Part shown: positions 32,001 to 44,466 of the stretch, in pieces
How the letters are laid out: every line of letters begins with the position of its first letter
Position numbering within the stretch: position 1 is the stretch's first letter
Source: Streptomyces sp. A 4/2
GTDB lineage: Bacteria > Actinomycetota > Actinomycetes > Streptomycetales > Streptomycetaceae
Assembly (NCBI RefSeq): GCF_940670765.1
Contig: NZ_CALNVW010000034.1
Coordinates: forward strand, 62,001 to 126,000
Reading direction: 5' to 3'
Length of the DNA: 64,000 nucleotides
Program-made: the position numbers and the translations under genes
Notes under the pieces: model-generated
The model's input: the letters and a program-made list of their open reading frames with translations, nothing else
Told to the model about the DNA's origin: nothing
The model's database searches: none

Positions 32001-33208
32001 GAGCGAGTTCCTTCCGGGGTGGTGTGCAGGGGAGAGGCCAGCCGGGCGGCGACCTCGACGAGGTCCGTGCCGGCGAGCTGGGGCAGGGCGCAGCCGACGA
32101 GGGTGCGGCAGCTGTCCCGCCAGGTGTCGGGCAGGGCTTCGGCGCCGCCGATGGCACCGGTGAGAGCGCCCGCCAGCGCGGGCGCGGAGTCGGCGACCCG
32201 GGACAGACACGCGGCGCTGGGCACCGCCTCGGCGAGCGCGCCGCCCGCCGCGAGGGTCATCGCCAGCGCAACGGGAACCGTCTCGGCCGCGGCGATCCCG
32301 TAGCTGTAGACGTGGTCGACGATCTCGTGCTCCAGGACGGGGACCAGCGCGAACGCGACTCCCGGCCGGCCCGGCCCGGCAGCAGCCGTCGCGGCACGGG
32401 CCAGGGCCACCGCGTGCAGTGCGTTGCGCCGGATCTCGCTGCCCTCGGGCAGCTGGGCCAGCGCCTCGTCCACGCAGGTCTGCACGGACGCCCCGCCCAG
32501 CGCGGCAGCCACCGCGGCGGCCATCGCGCGGGCGCCGTGCACCCCGTCGCCGTCCTGGGTGTAGCGGGCGTCGAACTCGGCGAGATCGGCGGCGGCGGCC
32601 GGATCGCCCGGGTGCACCACGGCGAGGACGGCGGCCCGCACACAGGCGGCGTCGTCGAAGTGGTGCGGGTTGTCGTGGCCGGTGGCCGGGGGCCGCAGCC
32701 CCGCGGCCAGATTGCCCAGCCCGGCCCGTACGGAGATCCGGGCCCGCAACGGCATCAGCGCCGACTCGATCTCGTCCGCCCGCGCGGACGCGGCGGCCAC
32801 CTCGTCGGCGAGCGCGCTCCAGGCCAGCGCCAGCGCGGACCGCACCCGCTGCTGGGCGGGGAGGTCACTGCGCCCGGACGCCGCGGCGGACAGGATCGCC
32901 TGCGCGGTGAACGTCGCCCACTCCGCGTCGTCGGAGGGCCCCAACTGCAGGGGAGCGGGCGGCTGGTTGAGCGCGATGGGCACCGGCAGGGTGGTGGTCG
33001 CGTTCTGCTCGGCGAAGGTGTCCAGCTCCCGGGTGAGCCGGCGCGTCCAGTTGGGCAGCAGCGCGGCGCGGTGCCGCCCGGCAGGCCAGCCCGCCGCGTC
33101 ACCCGCGGCGATGCCGAGGAGGAGACCTTCCACCCGGCGGAGCGGAGGGCGCGCGGCGGGGCCGGGGCCGGAGGGTTCGGTGGCGGGCGGGGTCAGCTGG
33201 GTGGTCAC
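31997..33208 (-). CDS. ADP-ribosylglycohydrolase-family protein 3, motif-degenerate
   Basis: 403 residues from GTG 33208, whose codon overlaps the stop of paralogue 4. The N-terminal GLLLGIAAGDAAGWPAGRH and an acidic SDDAEW (92-97) are kept. The second metal motif, GRDADT in paralogue 4, reads SRVADS here (residues 336-341), so the first Asp is Val. The helix that follows (APALAGALTGAIGGA) is still recognisable. Loss of one metal ligand suggests weak, altered or no catalysis. It may serve as a structural or regulatory partner of the active paralogues. A longer N-terminal extension in frame is not needed, given the GTGA coupling. Confidence 0.8.
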   Translation of the reverse strand: MTTQLTPPATEPSGPGPAARPPLRRVEGLLLGIAAGDAAGWPAGRHRAALLPNWTRRLTRELDTFAEQNATTTLPVPIALNQPPAPLQLGPSDDAEWATFTAQAILSAAASGRSDLPAQQRVRSALALAWSALADEVAAASARADEIESALMPLRARISVRAGLGNLAAGLRPPATGHDNPHHFDDAACVRAAVLAVVHPGDPAAAADLAEFDARYTQDGDGVHGARAMAAAVAAALGGASVQTCVDEALAQLPEGSEIRRNALHAVALARAATAAAGPGRPGVAFALVPVLEHEIVDHVYSYGIAAAETVPVALAMTLAAGGALAEAVPSAACLSRVADSAPALAGALTGAIGGAEALPDTWRDSCRTLVGCALPQLAGTDLVEVAARLASPLHTTPEGTRS

Positions 33209-34344
33209 GAGGCGGCCTGCCTGTCGTCGTACTGGATGCCGTGCTGCTTGTCGTGCGGTGTGCCGTCCCGGGGGACGAGGCGGTCGGCGACATCGAGGAT
33301 GTGGCGCCCGGCCATGGCGGGCAGACAACTGCCGAGTACCGGGCCGATCGCGTCCGCCCAGTGCGCCGGGATACCGGCCGCCCCGCCGAGCGCCCCCGCG
33401 AGCGCCCCCGCCACGGCCGCCGTCGTGTCGGCGTCGCGGCCCATGTTGACGGCCGTGAGCACGGACCCCCGGAAGTCACCGCGGGCCGCGATGAACGCAC
33501 CGAAGGCGAGCCCCACCGCCTCGGGCGCCAGATCGGTCCACGGGTACCCGCCGATCACCACGGCGGAGCGCACCGCGCGCTCGACGGGCAGCGGGTTGCC
33601 GTCGGGAGCGGGCACCGCGCGGCGGGCCGCGCTCACCGCCCGGTGCAGCGAGCGCGCGGTCCAGGAGTCCTCGGGAACCACCGAGAGCGCGGCCTGCACC
33701 ACCGCGTCCGGGCTGTCGCTCACCATCGCGGCGGCCACCCCCGCGGCGACGGCCTGCCCGCCGTAGATCCCCTCGCCGTCGTGGCTGACCGTGCCGTCCA
33801 CCGCGACCAGCCTGGCGGCCTCGGCGGGCCGCCCCGTCGCGTACACCCCGAAGGGCGCGGCCCGCATCGCCAGCCCGTCGCTCCACGCGTGCCGGTGCTG
33901 CGCCGAGATGGGCGCGGCCAGCCCGCGCCGCAGGTTCTCCAGGGTGCCGCGCTCACTGAACCCGGCGCCCCGGAACGGCCCTTCGTCGCGGTCCGCGATC
34001 CACAGGTGCCACGCCGCCTCGACATGCGCGACGGTGAGCGCCGAGCCGTGCTCGGCGAGCAGCAGCCCCGAGAAGATCGCGTACTCGGTGTCGTCGGTAC
34101 CGGCCGGTTCGTCCAGGACGAACCCTTCGATACGGCCCCAGCGCTCCCGGATCTGGGAGGGCTTCATGTTCTCCGCCGGGGCGCCCAGGGCGTCGCCCAC
34201 GGCGAGACCCAGGAGCGCGCCGCGCGCACGGTCGCGCAACGAACGCGGGACGTCGGCCCGTTCGGCCCGGAGCCGGGTCACGGGTGGTTCGCCTGCTGCG
34301 GGGGAGGGATCGGGGCTGCCGCTCATGCTGCTGATCGTGCTCAT
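33205..34344 (-). CDS. ADP-ribosylglycohydrolase-family protein 4
   Basis: 379 residues. Canonical ARH/DraG-type motifs: RDRARGALLGLAVGDALGAP, TDDTEYA at 83-89, HDGEGIYGGQAVAAGVAAA in the middle, and MGRDADTTAAVAGALAGALG with Asp304 and Asp306. It is the closest of the four to classical ADP-ribosylglycohydrolases. It starts 35 bases after the binding-protein gene, the only real gap in the operon, and its stop overlaps the GTG of paralogue 3. Either a hydrolase of an imported N-glycoside or a de-ADP-ribosylating enzyme; context favours the former. Confidence 0.9.
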   Translation of the reverse strand: MSTISSMSGSPDPSPAAGEPPVTRLRAERADVPRSLRDRARGALLGLAVGDALGAPAENMKPSQIRERWGRIEGFVLDEPAGTDDTEYAIFSGLLLAEHGSALTVAHVEAAWHLWIADRDEGPFRGAGFSERGTLENLRRGLAAPISAQHRHAWSDGLAMRAAPFGVYATGRPAEAARLVAVDGTVSHDGEGIYGGQAVAAGVAAAMVSDSPDAVVQAALSVVPEDSWTARSLHRAVSAARRAVPAPDGNPLPVERAVRSAVVIGGYPWTDLAPEAVGLAFGAFIAARGDFRGSVLTAVNMGRDADTTAAVAGALAGALGGAAGIPAHWADAIGPVLGSCLPAMAGRHILDVADRLVPRDGTPHDKQHGIQYDDRQAAS

Positions 34345-34379
34345 TTCTGGGGTTGTACGAGGGGCGGGCGCGGGAGGCG

Positions 34380-35723
34380 TCAGCGTTGGTACCGGTCGAG
34401 GACCCGCTGGCCGTCACCGGCGAGCTTCGAGCGCAGCGAGCCGAGACCGATCGAGCCGTTGTAGTACTCCTGGAAGGCCGGAGTGGCGATCTTGTCCTTC
34501 CACTCGGCGTAGCCCCGGACCCCGAGTACGGGGGAGGGGACCAGCTCGCCGAAGAGCTGACTGCCCGTGCGCCAGCCGTTCTCGGGGGTGTTCAGCGCCG
34601 GATCCTTCAGCGCCGTGCGGCTGTTGGGCAGCAGCCAGTCACCGAGGGCGAGCCGGGCGGCGTTCTTGCCCTGGGTCAGGAAGGAGATGAAGTCGACGGC
34701 GGCCTGCTTGTGCCGGGAGTCCTGCGAGACCGAGAGGGTCTGCGGGACGACACCCTGCGTCCGTCCCTCGGGCCCGCTGCCCGCCGGCAGTGGCAGTACG
34801 GTCCAGCCGAAGCCCTTCGGCGCCTGCTGCTCGATCTGCTGCCGGTAGGAGAAGTTCACCGGCACCATGGCGTACTTGCCGGCGAAGAAACCGGGCAGCG
34901 TATCGGCGCCGCCCATGCCCAGGCTGCTCTTCGGCGCGGTGTGGTCCTGGTTGATCTGGCGGTTGATGATCTGGGCGACGGCCGAGTCGGCGGCGTCGAA
35001 GCTCACCTTGTTCTTGCCGTCCACCCGCTCGAAGATCTTCCCGCCGGTGGAGACCGAGCCGTTGACCGACTGGGTCACCGGCTCCTTCATCGACCAGGCG
35101 ACGCCGTACTGCTTCGTCCTGCCGTCGGCCCCCTGGACCGTGAGCCTCTTCGAGACCTGCTGGAACTCCGACCAGCTCCACGGGTGGGCGGCGGTCGGGA
35201 TCCGTACGCCGGACGCCTTGAGGAGCTTCGTGTTGGCGACCAGGACACGGGGCTCCTGGAGGAACGGCACCCCGTAGACGCCGCCGTCGAAGGTGGTGGT
35301 CCCCCACGACTGCTGGGGGATGTCCTCCTTCAGCGACTTCGGCAGCATCGTCCGCAGATCGGCGAGGTAGCCGCCGTACGCGAAGTCGGTGAGGTCGGAG
35401 GCGTCGTCATGGATGATGTCCGGCGCCTGACCGCCCTCGAAGGAGGTCAGCAGCTGGTCGTGGATGCCGTCCCAACTGCCCTGCACGTACTTCACCCGGA
35501 CGTCGGGGTGCTGCTTGTTCCACTCGTCGACGAGCGCCTTGTTGGCGGCGACGGAGTCCTTCTGCCAGGCCAGGCTGAGGAATTGGAGCGTGATGCGGCC
35601 CGAGGAGCTGTCACTGCTCCCGCTGCCGCAGCCCGCGACGAAGGTGAGAGCGGCAGCGGCGGCCAGCGCCGTGACCGCGGTACGGACCCGGTTGCGGCCC
35701 CGGCTGCGAGTAGGGGTACGCAT
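34380..35723 (-). CDS. Extracellular solute-binding lipoprotein of an ABC sugar-type importer
   Basis: 447 residues. The signal peptide ends in a lipobox (ALTFVAGCGSGS, Cys about residue 32), so it is a membrane-anchored binding protein needing Lgt. The mature part belongs to family 1 (maltose/oligosaccharide) binding proteins: ITLQFLSLAWQKDSVAANKA, VDEWNKQHPDVRVKY, GGQAPDIIHDDASDL, ADLRTMLPKSL, GVYGVPFLQEPRVLVANTKL and the C-terminal AAVDFISFLTQGKN. ATG 35723 shares a base with the permease stop (TGATG). The ligand is unknown; a sugar or glycoside is inferred from family and operon. Confidence 0.92.
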   Translation of the reverse strand: MRTPTRSRGRNRVRTAVTALAAAAALTFVAGCGSGSSDSSSGRITLQFLSLAWQKDSVAANKALVDEWNKQHPDVRVKYVQGSWDGIHDQLLTSFEGGQAPDIIHDDASDLTDFAYGGYLADLRTMLPKSLKEDIPQQSWGTTTFDGGVYGVPFLQEPRVLVANTKLLKASGVRIPTAAHPWSWSEFQQVSKRLTVQGADGRTKQYGVAWSMKEPVTQSVNGSVSTGGKIFERVDGKNKVSFDAADSAVAQIINRQINQDHTAPKSSLGMGGADTLPGFFAGKYAMVPVNFSYRQQIEQQAPKGFGWTVLPLPAGSGPEGRTQGVVPQTLSVSQDSRHKQAAVDFISFLTQGKNAARLALGDWLLPNSRTALKDPALNTPENGWRTGSQLFGELVPSPVLGVRGYAEWKDKIATPAFQEYYNGSIGLGSLRSKLAGDGQRVLDRYQR

Positions 35724-36577
35724 CAGCCCTTCACCGCCCCTGCGAGCATGCCGCCGACCAGCCGGCGCTGGAGCAGCGCGAAGAACAGCAGGCTGGGGAT
35801 GGTGGCGATGACGGAGGCCGCGGCGAGCGGTCCCAGGTCCGCGACGCCCTCGGCGCCGAGGAAACGGGTGAGGATCACGGACATCGTCTGGTTCTCCGGG
35901 GACTTGAGCAGCACGAGGGCGAAGAAGAACTCGTTCCACGCGGTGACGAAGGTGAACATCGCCGTCGCGACCAGACCCGGCGTCAGCAGCGGGAACACCA
36001 CGCTGACCAGGGTCCGCAGCCGGCTCGCGCCGTCGACGGACGCGGCCTCCTCCAGGGTGATGGGCACGGCCTTGACGTACCCCTGGAGCATCCAGAGCGA
36101 GAACGGCAGGTTCCAGACCACGTACACCGCGATCAGCCCGGCCAGCGAGTTGATCAGGTGCAGGTTCTTCAGCACCAGGAACAGCGGGATGATGATCAGT
36201 ACGAACGGGAACATCTGGCTGACCAGCACCCAGCCGTTGGCGACCTTGGTCATCCGGCTGCGGAAGCGGACCAGTGCGTACGCCGCGGGCACCGCGAGCG
36301 CCACCGAGATGACCGTGGCACTGCCCGCCACGATCAGGCTGTTGAGCGCGGAGTGCAGCAGTGGCTGCGCGTCGAAGGCCGCCCTGAAGTTGTCCAGGGT
36401 CGGGTGCCGGGGCAGCCAGGTGGGGTCGATCGCGCCCAGTTCCCGGGGGGACTTGAACGCGGTGGACACCAGCCACAGCAGCGGGAAGGCCAGGAAGACC
36501 AGGTAGCACAGGAGCGCGAGGTACTGGCCGGTGCGACCGGCCGTCCGCCGGGCGCGGAGCCGCGTGGGGACACTCAT
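35723..36577 (-). CDS. ABC sugar-type permease, MalG class
   Basis: 284 residues, six membrane segments, for example YLALLCYLVFLAFPLLWLVS and GWVLVSQMFPFVLIIIPLFLV. The EAA loop, which docks the ATPase, is ITLEEAASVDGASRLRTLVSVVFPLL. Its C terminus FALLQRRLVGGMLAGAVKG is typical of the MalG/LacG group. ATG 36577 overlaps the stop of the first permease gene. No ATPase gene is present in the operon. Confidence 0.93.
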   Translation of the reverse strand: MSVPTRLRARRTAGRTGQYLALLCYLVFLAFPLLWLVSTAFKSPRELGAIDPTWLPRHPTLDNFRAAFDAQPLLHSALNSLIVAGSATVISVALAVPAAYALVRFRSRMTKVANGWVLVSQMFPFVLIIIPLFLVLKNLHLINSLAGLIAVYVVWNLPFSLWMLQGYVKAVPITLEEAASVDGASRLRTLVSVVFPLLTPGLVATAMFTFVTAWNEFFFALVLLKSPENQTMSVILTRFLGAEGVADLGPLAAASVIATIPSLLFFALLQRRLVGGMLAGAVKG

Positions 36578-37533
36578 GCCGTCTCCTCCTTCAGCTTCTT
36601 GCGCAGGAACAGGGTGAGGAAGACAGCGATGAGGGCGACCATCACCAGGCCCATGGCGGCGGCGTAGCCGAACTGGCCGTACTTGAAGGCCTCTTCGTAG
36701 GAGAAGAGCATCGGCAGCCGGGTCTTCCCGCCGGGTCCGCCCTGCGTCAGCACGTAGACCAGGCCGAACGAGTTGAAGTTCCAGATGAAGTTCAGCGCGG
36801 TCACGGCGATCACCACCGGCTTGATCGCCGGCCAGGTGACCGTGGTGAAGCGGCGCCACATCCCGGCGCCGTCGAGGTTCGCGGCCTCCTTCAGCTCGAC
36901 CGGCACGTTCTGCAGTCCGGCCAGCAGCACCACGGTGGTCTGCGGCATCCCCGCCCACACGCCGACCACGATCACGGCCGGGAGCGCGACCGAGAGACTG
37001 GTCAGCCAGTCGACGTTCTCGCTGATCAGGTGCAGCTGCATCAGGGTCTTGTTGAGGATGCCCGCGTCCGGGTGGTAGACGAGCCGCCACATGATGCCGA
37101 CGACCACCTCGGGCATCGCCCACGGCACCAGCGCGAGGGTCCGGGCCAGCCAGCGGAAGCGCAGGTTCTCGTTGAGCAGCAGGGCCAGGCCCAGCGCCAG
37201 CACGAACTGCAGCGCGGTGACGCTGACGGCCCAGATGATCCCGATCCGGAACGACTCCCAGAACAGCGAGTCGTGCAGCAGATCGGTGAAGTTGGCCAGG
37301 CCGGTGAACTGCGTCGACGTGGTGCGCCCGGCCTGCGAGTCGGTGAAGGCGAGCGAGAAGCCGTACAGCAGGGGGCCCACGCTCAGCACCAGGATCGGGA
37401 TCAGGGCGGGCGCCAGCAGGAACCATGCCCCCCGGTCCAGACCGAGCGCGCGTTTGCGCTGCTCGGGTGTGCGGGGCGGTGGGGTGCCGCGGTGCTCCGG
37501 GGCCTCGTTGCCCCGGGCTGCGGTGAGACTCAT
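36574..37533 (-). CDS. ABC sugar-type permease, MalF class
   Basis: 319 residues. After a Pro-rich cytosolic start come six membrane segments (WFLLAPALIPILVLSVGPLL, IGIIWAVSVTALQFVLALGL and others). The EAA loop is VELKEAANLDGAGMWRRFTTV. LTQGGPGGKT before the final segments is typical of the MalF/LacF group. It forms the channel with the next permease. Its ATG overlaps the LacI-gene stop, so importer production is coupled to the regulator's translation. Confidence 0.93.
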   Translation of the reverse strand: MSLTAARGNEAPEHRGTPPPRTPEQRKRALGLDRGAWFLLAPALIPILVLSVGPLLYGFSLAFTDSQAGRTTSTQFTGLANFTDLLHDSLFWESFRIGIIWAVSVTALQFVLALGLALLLNENLRFRWLARTLALVPWAMPEVVVGIMWRLVYHPDAGILNKTLMQLHLISENVDWLTSLSVALPAVIVVGVWAGMPQTTVVLLAGLQNVPVELKEAANLDGAGMWRRFTTVTWPAIKPVVIAVTALNFIWNFNSFGLVYVLTQGGPGGKTRLPMLFSYEEAFKYGQFGYAAAMGLVMVALIAVFLTLFLRKKLKEETA

Positions 37534-38567
37534 GCGGACCTCGGGTTCTCCAGGTCTGTCGCCGGCGCGGTGGACGCGCGTACGACAAGGCGGGGTTGGG
37601 CGGTGCTGTGCTGGGGGGAATCGGGTGCCGAGCCCTGGCCGAGCCGGGCGAGCAGCAGCTCGGCGGCGCGCCTGCCGCGCTCGACGGAACCCAGGTCGAC
37701 GCTGGTCAGCGGCGGCCAGGCGGCCTGGGCGAGGGTGCTGTCGTCCATCCCGGCGACGGCGATGTCGTCGGGGATGCGCAGGCCGTGGGCGTGCAGCGTC
37801 CGGACGGCGCCGACCGCCAGCTGGTCGTTGGCGCAGAACAGCGCGTCGGGGGAGGCGGCCAGCACCTGCTCGGCGGCGTCGGCGCCCGCCTCGGTGTCGA
37901 AGTCGGTGCTGACCACGAGCGACTCGTCGTAGGGCAGGCCGAGAGCGGCGAGGGCCGCCCGGTAGCCGGTCGCCCGGTTGCGTCCAGGAACGGTGTCGAG
38001 CGGGCCGTTGACGAAGGCGATCCTGCGCCGCCCCGTCTCGTACAGATGCCGTACGGCGAGGCCGACCCCCTGTACCGAGTCCGCGCGCACGCTGTCGACG
38101 GGGCCGTGTCCGGGCAGCGAGCCGATGATCACCACCGGGGCCGCGGCGGCGTTCAGGGCCTGGGTGTAGGCGTCGGTGATCCGGATCGGGCAGAGGATGA
38201 GGCCGTCGCTGGTGCGGTCGCCGAGGCTGTGGATCGCGGCGAGCTCGTCCTCGACGACCGCGTCCGTGGAGTGCAGCAGCAGCCGGTAACCGGCCGCCCT
38301 GGTGACGGCCTGGATCCCGCGGACCATCGCGACGTACACCGGGTTGCCGATGTCCTCCATCGCGAAGGTGACCTGCCGGGTCCTGCCGCCCTTGAGGGAC
38401 CGGGCCACCGCGTTCGGTACGTAGCCGAGCTCCGCCACGGCGCTTTCGACCCTGCGCACGGTGTCGGGACGGGCACCCACCCCGTTGAGCACCCGGGAGA
38501 CGGACGCGATGGAAACCCCCGCGTGCTCGGCGATCGACACGATGGTCGGCGGCCCGTTCTGCGTCAT
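37530..38567 (-). CDS. LacI-family transcriptional regulator of the operon
   Basis: 345 residues. The DNA-binding helix-turn-helix and hinge are at the N terminus: TIVSIAEHAGVSIASVSRVL, then NGVGARPDTVRRVESAVAELGYVPNAVARSLK. The periplasmic-binding-protein-like effector domain follows, with GRRRIAFVNGPLD, RATGYRAALAALGL, ALFCANDQLAVGAV and AVAGMDDSTLAQAAWPPLTSVD. Start ATG 38567 follows GGGGACAGG. It is the first gene of the operon, which is less usual than a separate regulator gene. A large operator-like inverted repeat lies 33 bases upstream, suggesting autorepression together with the transporter and enzymes. Confidence 0.93.
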   Translation of the reverse strand: MTQNGPPTIVSIAEHAGVSIASVSRVLNGVGARPDTVRRVESAVAELGYVPNAVARSLKGGRTRQVTFAMEDIGNPVYVAMVRGIQAVTRAAGYRLLLHSTDAVVEDELAAIHSLGDRTSDGLILCPIRITDAYTQALNAAAAPVVIIGSLPGHGPVDSVRADSVQGVGLAVRHLYETGRRRIAFVNGPLDTVPGRNRATGYRAALAALGLPYDESLVVSTDFDTEAGADAAEQVLAASPDALFCANDQLAVGAVRTLHAHGLRIPDDIAVAGMDDSTLAQAAWPPLTSVDLGSVERGRRAAELLLARLGQGSAPDSPQHSTAQPRLVVRASTAPATDLENPRSA

Positions 38568-38599
38568 TCCTGTCCCCTGAGCATCTGTGGAGTGAATCG

Positions 38600-38634
38600 C
38601 TGTAAAGGTTTTCAGTAACTGGAAACGTTTACAG
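38600..38634 (-). promoter_or_regulatory. LacI-type operator heading the ABC/glycohydrolase operon
   Basis: A 35-bp inverted repeat: 16-base arms around TAA, the left arm CTGTAAAGGTTTTCAG and the right arm CTGGAAACGTTTACAG, with two mismatches. It includes the AACGTTT-type core seen in many LacI sites. Read on the minus strand, TTTACA at the downstream end of the repeat could serve as a -35 element, with GATGCT about 15 bases later as -10. A bound repressor would then block the promoter. Confidence 0.7.
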
Positions 38635-38798
38635 ATATTGGTGACGCCCACCCCGGACGTCAATGAGCCAGTGGTGTGATCCATGTCTCGACGGCACTCC
38701 CTGAAGATCACGTCGGGCCTGGTCCGAGGTCTCGTCGCCCCTGGTAAGTACGGCCTTCCTTGCTGGCGGGAGTCATTTTTCGTGCGTACTTTCGACCC

Positions 38799-38832
38799 TG
38801 TTCGCGGGAACGACCGTGTTCGCGGGAACGAC
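38799..38832. promoter_or_regulatory. 16-bp direct repeat upstream of the VIT-family gene
   Basis: TGTTCGCGGGAACGAC occurs twice (38799-38814 and 38817-38832), a period of 18 bases or nearly two helical turns. Each copy holds a small GTTC-GCGG-GAAC inverted repeat. It lies 36-70 bases before the chosen start. Candidate cooperative regulator site. Confidence 0.45.
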
Positions 38833-38867
38833 GAGGTGCCGTGACGGCAGAAAGAGGGTGGGGGCCG

Positions 38868-39599
38868 GTGTCCATCATGGAGAACGAGGCCGCGCTGCAC
38901 GAGGCGCACCGCGACAACCACACGCACCGGGACGTCAACGGCGGCTGGCTGCGCCCCGCCGTCTTCGGAGCGATGGACGGGCTGGTCTCCAACCTCGCCC
39001 TGATGACCGGCGTCGCGGGCGGCGACGTCTCGCACCGCACCCTCGTTATCACCGGGCTCGCTGGGCTCGCCGCCGGGGCGTTCTCGATGGCCGCGGGCGA
39101 GTACACCTCGGTCGCCTCGCAGCGCGAACTCGTGGAGGCCGAACTCGACGTCGAGCGACGGGAGTTGCGCAAGCACCCGCTGGACGAGATGAAGGAACTG
39201 GCCGCGCTGTACGTATCGCGCGGCGTGGAGCCCGAGCTGGCGGCGGCGGTCGCCGAGCAGCTCTCCCGGGACCCCGAGCAGGCTCTGGAGATCCACGCCA
39301 GGGAAGAGCTGGGCATCGACCCCGACGACCTCCCCTCGCCGCTCGTCGCCGCGCTCTCCTCGTTCGGCGCCTTCGCGCTGGGCGCGCTGCTGCCCCTGCT
39401 GCCGTACCTGCTCGGCGCCACCACCCTGTGGCCCGCGCTGCTGCTCGCACTGGTCGGGCTCTTCGGCTGCGGTGCGGTGGTCGCGAGGGTCACCGCGCGC
39501 TCCTGGTGGTACAGCGGGCTCCGCCAGCTGACACTGGGAGGAGCGGCTGCCGGTATCACGTACGCACTGGGCGCACTGTTCGGCACCGCCGTAGGGTGA
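38868..39599 (+). CDS. VIT1/CCC1-family transporter (iron/manganese type)
   Basis: 243 residues from GTG 38868 (GAGGG at 9 bases; GTG 38841 and ATG 38877 are alternatives). Family features: the His-rich N terminus HEAHRDNHTHRDVNGGWLRP, AVFGAMDGLVSNLALMTGVAG with the conserved Asp and Asn/Leu of helix 1, and AAGAFSMAAGEYTSVASQREL. A Glu-rich cytosolic metal-binding loop (EAELDVERRELRKHPLDE) is followed by three more membrane segments. It moves Fe2+ or Mn2+ out of the cytosol. It is divergent from the LacI gene, with a repeat pair upstream. Confidence 0.88.
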   Translation: MSIMENEAALHEAHRDNHTHRDVNGGWLRPAVFGAMDGLVSNLALMTGVAGGDVSHRTLVITGLAGLAAGAFSMAAGEYTSVASQRELVEAELDVERRELRKHPLDEMKELAALYVSRGVEPELAAAVAEQLSRDPEQALEIHAREELGIDPDDLPSPLVAALSSFGAFALGALLPLLPYLLGATTLWPALLLALVGLFGCGAVVARVTARSWWYSGLRQLTLGGAAAGITYALGALFGTAVG

Positions 39600-39784
39600 G
39601 GCGGTATGTGCAGTTCGGCACAACCAGTCGACTGCCTGCGGTTTTGAGCGAAGAGCCACCGGGCATAAGGCGAAGACGCTGCGGGCAACGTCGCCTGCTC
39701 CGCTCCGGGCACACGGACACCGATACGGCCGTACAGCCCCGCCTTCACCGCCTGTCCGGTGTCCGCATGTTGGAATGAAACATC

Positions 39785-39800
39785 CGCTTTTCGAGAAGCG
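39785..39800. promoter_or_regulatory. Near-perfect palindrome upstream of gltB
   Basis: CGCTTTTCGAGAAGCG: 16 bases symmetric except one pair. It lies about 90-105 bases before the gltB start and is a candidate operator for a nitrogen or carbon regulator. Confidence 0.45.
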
Positions 39801-39809
39801 TCCCATCAT

Positions 39810-39825
39810 GTAACCTGCTCGAAAT
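39810..39825 (+). promoter_or_regulatory. Candidate GlnR box upstream of gltB
   Basis: GTAAC-CTGCTC-GAAAT matches the GlnR pattern gTnAc-n6-GaAAc at nine of ten informative positions. A single a/b pair is seen; a second pair 22 bases away is not convincing. GlnR is the actinobacterial nitrogen regulator, and gltBD is a plausible target. Confidence 0.4.
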
Positions 39826-39888
39826 TTCGCAGAGGGCCAACGTCGTCCCTGTGCCATTGCATATGCCACGACGACGACGGGAGAGCCG

Positions 39889-44458
<4,570 letters not shown>

Positions 44459-44466
<8 letters not shown>

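Larger units (their letters stand above)
39600..39888. other. Intergenic region upstream of gltB
   Basis: 289 bases without a gene. The first 150 bases hold only weak hairpins (GGCGAAGACG with CGTCGCC). The last 120 bases are markedly AT-richer and hold two symmetric elements listed separately, plus CGAAATTTCG, a 10-bp palindrome at 39820-39829. GGGAGAG, 7 bases before the gltB ATG, is the ribosome site. Confidence 0.6.

Noticed and set aside
34380..38567. Horizontal transfer of the LacI/ABC/glycohydrolase operon as a mobile element
   Set aside because: No integrase, transposase, tRNA site or flanking repeats, and codon use looks like the rest of the window.
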